This document shows positions 45,191-61,150 of a stretch of DNA of 64,000 bases, in pieces; positions within the stretch are counted from its first letter, which is position 1; every line of letters begins with the position of its first letter. A program made the position numbers and the translations under genes. Below the pieces are notes generated by a model. It was not told where the DNA came from. It made no database searches and was given only the letters and a program-made list of their open reading frames with translations. This stretch comes from Tetmemena sp. SeJ-2015 (Eukaryota; Ciliophora; Spirotrichea; Sporadotrichida; Oxytrichidae), in NCBI GenBank assembly GCA_027382625.1, contig JAJKFJ010020978.1:62001-126000 (forward strand), read 5' to 3'.

Positions 45191-47655
45191 TCATTACTCT
45201 TTTTTGGTTATCTTTGCATCATCTTCCCTCTTAGTGTCTTATTTTGCTTTACTACTGTAGTAAGAATCTGCTATGTAATATAAATAAATAAATAAAATAA
45301 AATAAAATAAAAATAAAACATTGAGCATAAAAAAAGAATAATCAGATTGCAATCTCAAACAATAGAGATGAGACAAGATTATACAGCTCATAATCACTAT
45401 TAATTATGTCTTGCAGAAGACGATTAAGTTAGAGTGAATTAGCGAGATATTTAATATATATTTGATTTGCTTATCTAGTACTAATCTATACCTCTACCCT
45501 CTTAAATATGGGCACTCAAGTCCATCAAGGAGCCGCTCTCCCTCCCAAGCTTCACTGGTACTCTCTAGGCATCACTGACCAGGGGGGTCTCTACCGATCG
45601 CCACAAGAGGATTGTTGCCACTCACTGCACAGGGCAATAGGAATCCCTGCCGTTCAAACCCTCCCTGACTGAGGGCGTGATCTGCCGGTCACTCGGGGGC
45701 CTCGGGCGCCATGCCTGGGGGCTCAGTGGACTGGTCAAAGAGAGCGTGCATTCTGCCTCCAATGCAAGATCTCGGGGTAGCCTCATAGTCGGTAGTCATA
45801 TGGTGTCCGGACTCTAAGCTTATAGTCTGCTGCTATTGCTGTTGCTATTATTGTTGTTATTATTATTATTGTTATTTAATTATTATTCCCACTTTTTCCA
45901 AACTCCATCTTTTTCGTCTTCCTCACCGTCTTCATCATCGTCTTCTGCAAGACATAATTAATAGTAATCTGCTATGTAAAGTAGAGCTCCAATAAAGTTG
46001 ATAGTCAGACCTATCAAAACCAAATAAAATAAAATTATATTTCAACCATCTTAGAGAAGTTAGCGTCATCGAAGAACTAAAAACCGATGAAGGTCATCCC
46101 TAAACTTAAAATGCTAATAATTTATGAAGTTTTTAAGTATGTGTTTGAAGAGTTTATATCTTTGATGAAGCCAACTATAGTAGGAGAGAGGGGACCATTC
46201 ACAGTTATCTGTAGCAGAAGGATGACTACCATGAAAATTCCCATAACGCCTGAGAGTAGCAATAGACCCACAAACTTAAAGCGCAGGCTCTCATCAAGAG
46301 CGCTATACACATCTAAGCTAAATTTTGTTCAAATATAAAAATATTTAAGTACTGGTTGATATCTCCAGAATATATTGAATAGGCCAAGGCGATTGGGAGA
46401 CTACAGCATGCGAAGAAAAAGTTAATCTCTATGATGAAGTTAGTTAGTGTTTAATTTTCAAAATATGAGGATTAGAATAGAAAAATGCTCCTTTCAAGAA
46501 TAGAATGTTGTAATAAAACTAAACTTGTTTTATTTTCATGCTTCAACTTACCAAAAGATATGACCTTCTTTTCCTTATTAACTTTGCTCACAAATACTGT
46601 GTAAATCGAATTTAATATCACATTTAAAATAGAATTTTAGACGTTGGTAAGCCACACTAGCACATAACCAAATCCCTCAGCACTCAAGGACTCATACTAT
46701 AAAATTCGTATATATATGGGGATAGAGATAATCTAAGTAGATAGAGTTAGCGTTTCTTTGAAAACTTACTCCTGCCAAAACTGAACCAATTAAAGTTAAG
46801 GCTAGTATAGCAATCCTAAACGCTTATTTTTCTAATTTATCTTATTTGGTGTTTTAATGATACTAAGCATAGATGGATTGTGGGAACTGCTCCCTGAATA
46901 AATTCAAATTTTGTTTATTTTTAAATAAGGTAGTTGCAAATTATAATTGTGAGTATGGAGCACCTTCTGATTGTGAGGTACATAGGAATGCTGACATATT
47001 TCGTGCCGAACAAGCCAAGTAGGACATTTAAGCAATTTGCTAGTCCCATTTGCAAGCCAAGCCTCCACTTTTGCTTAGTTTCAGTAAAAGGAGGTATCGA
47101 ATCCAATCTCTCAAGAATTTAAAGCTTTTTTTAAATTTTACAAAAAGGATCATTGTTTTTTTAAAATAATCATTTTTTAAAAATCAATTCAAAGAAAAAG
47201 TTTCTAAATTAAAAATTAAAAAAAATTTAAAACCCTTCATCTAACTTACCCCAACTTTTAGGTATAAGTGGCGATGACACCCATTTAATTTGCTTTATGG
47301 GGGTAAGTTAATTTCCAAAAATTTTTTTTCCCAAGGGAAGGGGGGTTTAAGTTTTAATTTGACTAAGGGGGGGGTTTTTTCTTAAAAAGTAAAAATATTT
47401 GGTGACTCAAATAGATTATGAGTTATTATTTATGCCCTGAGTGGTTCACCTTAATTCCAAATAAAGATGTTGCAAACGCACTGAATAGCCATGATCTACA
47501 AATTTCATTTAAAAAAAGAGATGATGAGAGATCTAAACCTAAATAACACTTACATTCATTGGACTTGAAAATTTGTAGCTTTGATAGAGAGATTTGTTTA
47601 CCAAAAGGTTAGCCCTGATGAGGAAGCCATAAATAGAACGGATATCAAAACTCGA
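45191..47655 (-). CDS. SLC35-type nucleotide-sugar transporter
   Basis: Segments read, in order: YGFLIRANLLVNKSLYQSYK, FSSPMN joined by splicing to IMAIQCVCNIFIWNQGEPL, KWRLGLQMGLANCLNVLLGL, FGTKYVSIPMYLTIRRCSIL, then LRFKFVGLLLLSGVMGIFMV and ITVNGPLSPTIVGFIKDI, and a last helix LTINFIGALLYIAD. The FGTK...RRCSIL and NGPLSPTIVG blocks are typical of SLC35D/VRG4-like drug/metabolite-superfamily transporters of the Golgi. Two alternative C-termini are possible (see the IES at 45279-45979); the end given here assumes that IES is removed, ending KITKKEQ at TGA. The 5' start lies beyond a homopolymer-rich insertion and was not found. Confidence 0.75.
45396..45424 (+). repeat. 29-bp inverted repeat, left arm
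   Basis: Exact reverse complement of 45937-45965, which is part of the transporter's alternative tail. It begins ACTATTAATTATGTC and ends GAAGACGAT. The arms are about 540 bp apart. Confidence 0.9.
45937..45965 (-). repeat. 29-bp inverted repeat, right arm
   Basis: Partner of 45396-45424. It adjoins the 14-bp direct repeat at 45966, so one stretch of transporter sequence is copied in two pieces, one inverted and one direct. Confidence 0.9.
47123..47400. other. Homopolymer-rich insertion in the transporter gene
   Basis: Lies between the segment ending ...GEPLRAQIITH and the one starting LDSIPPFTETK. It is full of A, T and G runs (for example eight G then six T near 47370) and has no coding frame. 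Probably an IES; the pointer was not fixed. Confidence 0.55.
47496..47553 (-). other. 58-bp intron in transporter gene
   Basis: Minus-strand GTAAGTGTTATTTAGG...AATTTGTAG. Splicing joins YKFSSPMN to IMAIQCVCN. Confidence 0.75.
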
Positions 47656-47659
47656 ACAA

Positions 47660-48213
47660 TAAAATTTTCTTTTTTACCCTTAAACCTTTTTAAATATTTT
47701 TTTTTTAAACAAAGATAGAGTTTAATTTTTTTAAGGGGTCTTTAATTTAAATAATTGAGAAGAAATTTTATAAAATTTTTCTTAATTTTTTAATTTTTAA
47801 CCTTTTTAAAAATTTAATTTAACCCCAATTAAATTTAAAAGGTTTTTAAAAAAATAAGTTTTTTTAAGGAAAAAAAGAACCAAAAAATTGTATCATTTAA
47901 AAATATTTATAATAGCTATCATTAAATTCTAATACTCAGGTATTTGCTTGAGGGTAAATGGATTAGAATTTGAATTGCTTATAAGCTAATAAGATAATAA
48001 TTTAAATATGCAAAAACATCAATTGAAATCACCCCAGAGCCTTGGGGGAAAGTCTTAAGCCCAGACATCATCAACCAATATTATTCAGTGTAGGCTTTCT
48101 CATCTTATGCAAAAACTTCATTAATGTCTAATCTATTCATACAGAACAGCGCAACGCGCTTGGGGGAAGATATTTAACAAAATATCTATTATTAAAGACT
48201 AGGAGCAGAGTAG
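47660..48213. other. Homopolymer-rich block and spacer
   Basis: 47660-47900 is again rich in A/T runs. No gene was recognised up to the kinase start, so the transporter's first segment is missing or hidden here. Confidence 0.5.
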
Positions 48214-54314
<6,101 letters not shown>

Positions 54315-54530
54315 CTTTAACATTTCATATTGCCTGCTTTGTGGAAGGGAAACTACTTATATTTGACTTTACATTAATTCATATTTTAGCATCTTGAGTT
54401 ACAATTATGGAATAACTTATGATAATGAGATAAATATCTGCTCTAATAAGTTGCTTATTTTCATATGAGTCTTAAATCACACAGGGTTGAAAATCTGGGA
54501 ATAGAACTACTTAACATTTGTTCACTTCAC

Positions 54531-55999
54531 TCATCTTCTAGGAGGGCTGTCGTGTCTGCCACTTCTCTCTGGAGACCTAGTTCTCTGTATCTCGGTCATT
54601 GATCTTGCAATTGCCTCATCGACCTTGTGTCTAATATCCTCTACCTTAGCTTTACGATTGAGAGTTCTACGCACTTGCTCGTCAGTCTCAATGAACTTCT
54701 CTAGCTCCACGGATAATTCATAGTTCTATTAGTTTAGGAGTGCTACATGGCGGTTTAGAGAGTCAATTTGAGACTAGAGCTCATGAGAGTCGTCCAAGTA
54801 GCGAGCATTTGAATGCTTCACGTGATCGGTCTCGAGCTTCAACTGAGTGAGCTCATCATCTCGTGCCTTCAAAATCGCCCTGCGCTCTGCTTCTGCGGCT
54901 AGCAAGTCCTTTCCTCTGAAGTAAACAGGTTCATAACTATTAATCACAGAGAACATTACTTTTAAGTTTACTCCTACTCATTTGCCTTGCTTAGGGCTAT
55001 TTGAGTCTGCTGATGCTTATAGTTCAAACTTTCGAAGTATTGGATGTCCTTGTCAAGTTGAGCGTTTTAGTTCTTGAACTGACCGATTGAAAGTTGCTCT
55101 TAGCCAATCTTCTGTTGAGCCTTCTGAATCTCAGCGTCCTTCTGATCTCTGGCTTCACTCAAGTGCTGAATGCGACGAGTATTTGAATCTACCTCCTGCT
55201 CCAGAGCTGATAATCGAGACTGGAACTGGCGATTGTCGAGCTCTCTAACAGAGATGAGATCCTTCAACCTAGCTATCTCCTGATAATTCTTGTGGGAGAC
55301 ATTTACTGCTTCTCTGTGGTCATGGTCGAGTCTCTCAATTTCCTTTCTCTCCTGGAAAATCTTTCCATCTAGGACGTTGAGCTCGGCTCTTAGCTCTCCG
55401 ATCTCTCCATTTCTCTCTGCTATATCTGCATTAGTGTCTGCTACTCTATCGAGGATGGTGCCTTGCTCTTGCTCCCTATAACACTTATAGCTAAGTTAAG
55501 TAGACATACTGGTCTCTGTTCTAGTCTTTCAAGAAATCCAATTCTCTGATGAGGTTATCGATTGTCTTTAAGTCCTGCGATATCTGGATATCCCTCTCTC
55601 TGTCGTTTATAAATTTCATCCTTAAAATGCACAATACATGATCTCTTATACTCTCTACACCAAAGTAAGAATACAGATTCAATATATGGAATATATTCGC
55701 ATGACTGCTGCTGGGACTGACCTTATCATCTTGAGCCTGTCTGAATTTCTTATCCAGGAAAGCCATCTATTCCTGGAGTTAGGAATAGTCGCGCTGTCTC
55801 TATCTTAGTTCATAAATCTCCTATTTGAGCTGCGATATGAAGAAGTCTTGCTGTTCTCCTGCCTTGCTTCCTCCTCTTCCCTACGCAATCAGGTTAATTA
55901 TATGCTGCTATATATATTTGAAATTCACCCTCTTTCTTCACAAGAGTGAACTCATATAGTAAGTATTTGGTGCTGTACCTTAGCTGGTGATGTTGACAT
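54531..55999 (-). CDS. Long coiled-coil, probably cytoskeletal protein
   Basis: Minus strand from MSTSPAKVQHQILT. Then a segment with NLIAQGRGGSKAGEQQDFF and QLKQEIYELRQRQRDYSQLQ, further heptads (AFLDKKFRQAQDD, TIDNLIRELDFLK), about 250 residues of coiled coil across 54970-55480, and RGKDLLAAEAERRAILKARD with TLNRKAKVEDIRHKVDEA. It ends TRSPERSGRHDSPPRR at TGA. At least three insertions break it (near 54960, 55640 and 55940). The architecture resembles basal-body or filament-associated proteins; no exact family was recognised. Confidence 0.65.
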
Positions 56000-56233
56000 T
56001 GCTTGCTTTGATAATAAAACTTAAACCAAAATAAAATTTTAAAATTTTATCGTTGAACCAACTCATCATCTCACCTCACTCATCAGAGTTGAGTAGCAAA
56101 TTGTTTCTTAAATTTAAATAGCCGCAAAATTTATCAAAGTTATAAGATGAAATAAATATCCCAAACACTCTTAAAGTAAAAGCAGTTTAAGAAGCGAGTG
56201 CTTTATACCTTACTTAGAAATTCCCAACATGGG
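56000..56233. other. Divergent spacer
   Basis: AT-rich 5' flank of the coiled-coil gene and of the ABC transporter. No motif was recognised. Confidence 0.5.
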
Positions 56234-58496
56234 ATGCCTCTGCAACCCAGTCAAAATCTTATGAATATATTGATTCTATTTTAATCTGAGGAGTGAAAGT
56301 CTTGTGACATATTCACAATTCAACTTCAGCAGTACTCGTAAGCTAAAAGAAAAAGGAATTGTAGATTTTAACCATAGATTATCTCATTTGAACCTTTCAG
56401 ACTTAAATTATAGCTAACAATTAGAATGAGAAGCAGCAGTCAACTCCGGAAAGCACTAATAACTCTCCAAAACCTAATTAAGAAAGCAAACTAGATGTTT
56501 CAAAGTAGTTAGATAAGAACCCCATATTTGAAATCTGCAATCAGAACAAGTAAGAAAATTATTGCTTAAATTTATAGAGCATCCAAGAAAGAAATGAGAA
56601 AGTACCTTGCACCTATGATTTTCACTCCTGAGAATAAGAAAATTCTCTATCAATCCATGATACTTCTTGGCTTGTCAAAATCATTAGCAATCGCTTCTCC
56701 TTTCTTCTTGAAGTATACCGTTAATTCAATTGCACTAGGACCAGCCATGGATTTAAAAAAATTTTTAAATTTCAACTTAGCATGTTTAGGCATTTTAGGG
56801 TTTGGAGCAGCCAGAATATTTCTCAACTGTATTTGGTGAGATGAGAATGAAGCAAATCAACGATATAATTCAGATAGGTGTGAAGAATATATCCATGAAC
56901 TCTTTCAAGCATCTACACGCTCTGGATTTATACTTCCACAAAGTGTCCTCTAAGAATACCGTCTTTGCGATAAATAGAGCTATCCGCTCTATCGAGTCTG
57001 CTCTAAGGTTTACTATGGGCTTCTTTGCTCCAGTTGCATTTGAATTTGTACTCTTATGCTGTACATTCTAGTTTTACTTTGGAACTGTTTACCTTGCTAA
57101 TATGCTGGTCACACTTGCCATATACACAGCATTCACAAAGCAATACAGTACTTACAGATAGACAATCATTAGAGAACGCAAGAATCAAGAGAAGAAGAGT
57201 GAGTTCTATCTAAATGAGAGCATGTTGAATTATGAAACAGTCAAGGTCTTTGGCAAGGAGGATAAGGAGTTGGGAATATATGGTTCTTTGTTAGAGAAAC
57301 TTAGAAACTCAGCCACTCTTGTCCAGACTACTTTGAATACTCTAAACATCACTCAGAGCATCATCTTTAGTGTGGGCATGACTTTTAATCTACTGATGGC
57401 AGCACACCACGTCTAGACTGGTCTCTTCACTCCAGGAGATTTCGTGATGCTATAAACTTTGTTTGTGTAAGCTTGCTGGTCCTCTCTTCTAGATGGGAAC
57501 TATGTTTAGAGAAGTTGACCAATCGCAAGTTGATGTTGAGGATCTATATATCATGTTAAAGACTCCACCTTCAATTTAAGAAAAGCCTGATGCAAGAGAA
57601 TTCGATTACAAGCAGGGAAAGATAAAAGCTAAAAGGAATCTTGGATTCAAGCATAAAATTGAAGTTCATGGAAGGAAGGAGAGAATATTAGAGGATGGAT
57701 CTGATCAAATACAAGAACGCTATCTATTTTAGGGCTTAAATTTAGAAATTGAGCCTGGCACTACTAATGCAATTGTGGGCCATTCAGGCTTTGGCAAGAC
57801 AACCATGCTCAACCTAATTGTAATCTTATAATTGTGAGGTAATAATTTAGAATCGCATTTATGATCCTCATGAGGGACAGATATTGATAGATGGTCAAGA
57901 TTTGAAGGACTTGAAATTCCACTCTTATAGAAAGTATATTTCGGTGATTCCTCAGAATGGTATTCTGTTCAACGATACCGATTCTTCACAATCTCCAGTA
58001 TGGAAATGACGATGCTTCCCTGGAGGATATCATCGAAGTGGCTAAGAAATGCCAGATCCATGATAGAATCATGACTATGGATAAGGGTTACGAGTCTCAA
58101 GTGGGTGACTTGGGAAGTAAACTATCCGGAGGTGAGAGATAGAGGATTCTAATTGCCAGAGGCCTGCTAAAGAAGGATGCAAAGATTTATCTTTTCGATG
58201 AAGCAACTAGCAACCTAGATGCTCACACAGAGCGAGATATTACAGAGGCTCTAGAAGAGTAAATGGTGGGCAAGTTTAAAGTTTACATTTTTAAATTTTA
58301 AAAGACCGTCATATATTGTGCTCACAGACTTTCCTCCATCATAAATTGCGACAATATATACGTTCTGAACAAAGAGCAAGTTGCTGAGAGAGGCACTCAC
58401 TTTGAGCTTTTGGACAACCCTAACTCCCTCTACTCGCAGATGTGGAGAAACTACTTGTATGAGCAAGAGAAGAAATCACCATTGAAAGAGCAATGA
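56234..58496 (+). CDS. ABCB7: Mitochondrial ABC half-transporter ATM1/ABCB7
   Basis: The membrane domain has KYLAPMIFTPENKKILYQSM, LKYTVNSIALG, FSTVFGEMRMK and SKNTVFAINRAIRSIESALR. Then comes the family mark LNYETVKVFGKEDKE. The nucleotide-binding domain has GHSGFGKTTMLNLI (Walker A), RIYDPHEGQILIDGQDL, ISVIPQNGILFNDT (Q-loop), KLSGGERQRILIARGLL (signature), KIYLFDEATSNLD (Walker B) and YCAHRLSS (H-loop). ATM1 exports a glutathione-sulphur compound needed for cytosolic Fe-S proteins. The N-terminal part before about 56400 is uncertain. One-base frame breaks in the conserved ARIFSTVFGE and FNDTILHN stretches look like sequence errors. Confidence 0.92.
56550..56577 (+). other. 28-bp intron in ATM1
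   Basis: GTAAGAAAATTATTG...TTTATAG. Removal joins EICNQNK to ASKKEMRKYLAP in frame. Among the shortest introns in the window. Confidence 0.75.
57820..57850 (+). other. 31-bp intron in ATM1
   Basis: GTAATC...AATTTAG. Removal joins TTMLNLI to NRIYDPHEG right after Walker A. Confidence 0.65.
58275..58304 (+). other. 30-bp in-frame IES in ATM1, pointer AAG
   Basis: AAG lies at 58272-58274 and 58302-58304. Removal joins EEQMVGK to TVIYCAHRLSS, matching family spacing. Confidence 0.6.
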
Positions 58497-58798
58497 TCAG
58501 AAAATGAAAGTTATATCACTTTGTAAAAGAGTAGAATAGATAGTGATTTAAAGTTAGATCGTTTTAATTTTCTCATAAATCAAATTTAATTATATCATAA
58601 TGGAAACAGCACAAATTTCCAGTCCAAACTCAAATTTAGTTCTCAGAACCAAAAAAGGTGAGGGAGAGCAAAGATCACAGTGAGGTCAGGGTCTCAAGCC
58701 AAGGCAATCAAATCTGTAGGCGCTCTCACTTGGCTTCTAAATTACAATTCAACATTTGGAATTAGGAAATCTTACTGAAACTCTCTGAATCATGGTTC

Positions 58799-59316
58799 TC
58801 AAATGAACTGAGCGCCGGTCTGGTAGCCTATGACTGTAGTGTCTCTAGCTTGCTGTTCTCTGAAAAGAGTAGTCTGTGAGGCAAGGCTATCTGAAAGGGA
58901 CTTGATATGCTTCTGCAAATAAGTGCAAGCCAGCACCACAGAGAAAGGAGGAGAGATCTCGCCAGTGGTCTGCACCTAAAATAATAGTTGAATGATGATC
59001 ATTGAACATTGAGTGATGAAATTAAAGCTCATCCTGATGAAAACCCCATTTTGTCTTATGAAAATAGAGTTAGTAAGTGTGTTGATTTAAATCCTCTTGA
59101 TTTTTAAGAGCGTGGTCTTACCTTGATCTCGATGTGCTCTTCGAGAGGATGAGGCTTTCTGTAGCCTGCGAACTTGACCTAGGGGTTGTGAAGGAGTTGC
59201 TGTCTGACGATGTTGCCGAGGGAGTGGTCCTCTCCCTTGACGATGAGGGTGCCTTGGTGGCGGACCTTGCTGTCATCATGGTAGATGTACTGCTGAGTAG
59301 TCAAAAGATCTGACAT
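58799..59316 (-). CDS. RPB11: RNA polymerase II subunit RPB11
   Basis: MSDLLTTQQYIYHDDSKVRH, GTLIVKGEDHSLGNIVRQQL, NPQVKFAGYRKPHPLEEHIE and, after a 146-bp intron, IKVQTTGEISPPFSVVLACT. The EDHxLGN...NPxVxFAGYxxPHPLE series is the RPB11 signature; the Phe-Ala-Gly-Tyr and Pro-His-Pro-Leu residues favour RPB11 over AC19. It pairs with RPB3 to nucleate Pol II assembly. The C-terminus is somewhat extended and stops at TGA. No IES is needed. Confidence 0.93.
58976..59121 (-). other. 146-bp intron in RPB11
   Basis: Minus-strand GTAAGACCACG...TTATTTTAG. It joins EEHIEIK to VQTTGE. Confidence 0.9.
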
Positions 59317-59750
59317 CACAAAGAACAAGGAGTGAGCTACAGTTTAAGTTACTTATATTGAGAAGAAAGTGAATGAGAGGTAGTATTTTCATTCTTGTTT
59401 TGGGCAAAAACTGGCTCTAAACTTACAAAGTGCAAAGAAGTTAAGTTAAGATTATAATTTTAGATTCCGCAATTTCAAATTCGTAAATAACTCTTAAAGA
59501 ACTGAAAAGAGAGTGAATCCGTAATTTATAAAGTTCTGATAATTTAAAATTGCCAATATTATTAATTTAGCTTCATTTCAAGTTATTTGTTAAGAGTTAT
59601 TGCTTTAGAATGAGTTTCTTTTTTTAATAGTGTTTGATATGAGATTAGTGTTTATAAGTTTGTTTGAGTTTAATAAGATTTAAAAAGATTTTAATAGAGG
59701 TTTTAAATTTAGAAAAGGAGAGAGAAAATACTCACTCACTTGGGAGAATT
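59317..59750. other. AT-rich spacer
   Basis: 5' flank of RPB11 and 3' flank of the SPRY gene. No supported gene. Confidence 0.65.
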
Positions 59751-60862
59751 TCAATCCTCAGGAATCGCCCTCATCAGCTGGAAACTATCACCAGGCTGAA
59801 AGCAAGCCACCGCTGGATAGAAATCTTCAACTTCTACCTCCTCTTCATTCAGAGAGGGGATCTTCTATTATTCCGTGTTTGCGTTTAGGGAGCTTCTGTT
59901 CAAAAGCGACTGGGAATATTTCACCATTCTTAGAGAAGAAAACTCTTGCAATTTAATTGTCCTCCTCCAAAATGGAATCGTCAGAGCACTCAGTCGTCAT
60001 TAGGTCCACATAGCAACCAATCACAGCACCCTTTGAAAAACTCTTCCCATATTCTACACCTGTGGAATCTGAGTTGTGTCGCAAAGAACCTCCAGAGTAG
60101 TAAGCCCAGCCGTGAGAGCCGTCCGAAAAAGCACAAGAGAGGTCGCATTTACGAGAAGCCAAACCTATTTTAAAGTTATTACCCTTCATTATTTTCACTT
60201 CGAAGTAACTTTAAAATTAGTCAATGAATGAAGATGATGTTTTAACTTCTCTGATTTTTGGGGAATGGAGTATCTCCTAGAACGGTCTTGTACTGAGTGC
60301 TATAGTTTGAGATCTTATCAAATGAAGCACTAGACTCCAAATTAATGGATTAGGCAGTGACAGTCTTTAGCTATTGTTGCTACTTCTTGATAAATTCGCT
60401 CAAACTTGTTCCACATGTGACGACAGTTTTATAAGCAAATAATTTAATAAAACTAGTATTGTCAAGTTGATGGTCGAGATAGTTAGAAGTGGCGGCACCT
60501 GCAAACTATGACGAGGATTCACTACCTTTTGTGTTCTTGTCGCTGACTGTCGGCGCAGCAACAGTTCCCCTTTGAAACTTTAGGTAAGGAGACATGAACT
60601 CTGTGTCCCAGTCGAAGTAGATCCTCTCAAAGGATTGCACATAAGACTCGCTCAACTCAAAGCATATACGTATGAAGAAATTGTTTTTAAGCTTGAAGAA
60701 GTGGGAGAAGAGAGGAGCTCGCAGTCCATAATAGTGGTAGTTGAATAATATTTGAAAAGAGTGAGAATAATGGATTAAAACTTAATAATATAATCATTCG
60801 CTGTCTTCAGTCTTCTAAATTCTCAGAATAATCTCTTGCTTGGATATTACAAACAATGACAT
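59751..60862 (-). CDS. SPRY (B30.2-like) domain protein
   Basis: MSLFVISKQEIILRIQKTED, then after an insertion FSHFFKLKNNFFIRICFELS and YVQSFERIYFDWDTEFMSPY. After an IES come YFEVKIMKGNNFKIGLA, FSDGSHGWAYYSGGSLRHNS, GKSFSKGAVIGCYVDL, RVFFSKNGEIFPVAF and FYPAVACFQPGDSFQL, the full SPRY strand order. SPRY domains bind protein partners, often in ubiquitin-ligase or histone-methyltransferase complexes; the partner here is unknown. The N-terminal half is Ser/Thr/Gln-rich. It stops at TGA. Confidence 0.85.
60212..60248 (-). other. 37-bp IES in SPRY gene, pointer AAGTTA
   Basis: The plus-strand TAACTT lies at 60206-60211 and 60243-60248. Excision joins PKNQRS to YFEVKIMKGNNF, the start of the SPRY domain. 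Confidence 0.85.
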
Positions 60863-61150
60863 GATAATGATGATGTCTTTTCAAATTTAAAAAGAGATCC
60901 TATTTGGTTCTAGGAGAAGTATTGTGACGTATGTAATCCTTAAATTATTTTCAAACACTTTCACTTAATCGAATGATTAAGTAGAGTGATGTCATTTTTT
61001 GAAATTCAAGTCGATTAAATAAATAACAAGATACATATCTTGGGGCGGCATATCTATTGGCAAACAGCCCTCTCTATCCAAGATATATTCTATGCTAAAT
61101 AAGATTAAGGCTAGTTTGATATTAGATATGATAATTTACTTCAAGCCTCC
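60863..61150. other. AT-rich spacer
   Basis: Between the start of the SPRY gene and the stop of GLDC. No supported gene. Confidence 0.6.

Larger units (their letters stand above)
45279..45979 (-). other. 701-bp putative IES with 14-bp pointer, or alternative 3' end
   Basis: AATCTGCTATGTAA lies at 45265-45278 and 45966-45979. Excision takes the transporter from ALLYIAD to SYYSSKAKQDTKREDDAK and a TGA at 45191. Without excision the frame continues to QLCLAEDDDEDGEEDEKDGV, an Asn-rich tail and TGA at 45796. The interior holds a GC-rich stretch (about 45510-45800) and an AT-repeat stretch next to the left pointer. Confidence 0.65.

Noticed and set aside
57950..57984. ATTCT repeat 19 bp apart in ATM1 as an IES pointer
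   Set aside because: Excision would remove the conserved FNDTI of the nucleotide-binding domain. A one-base error fits the homology better.
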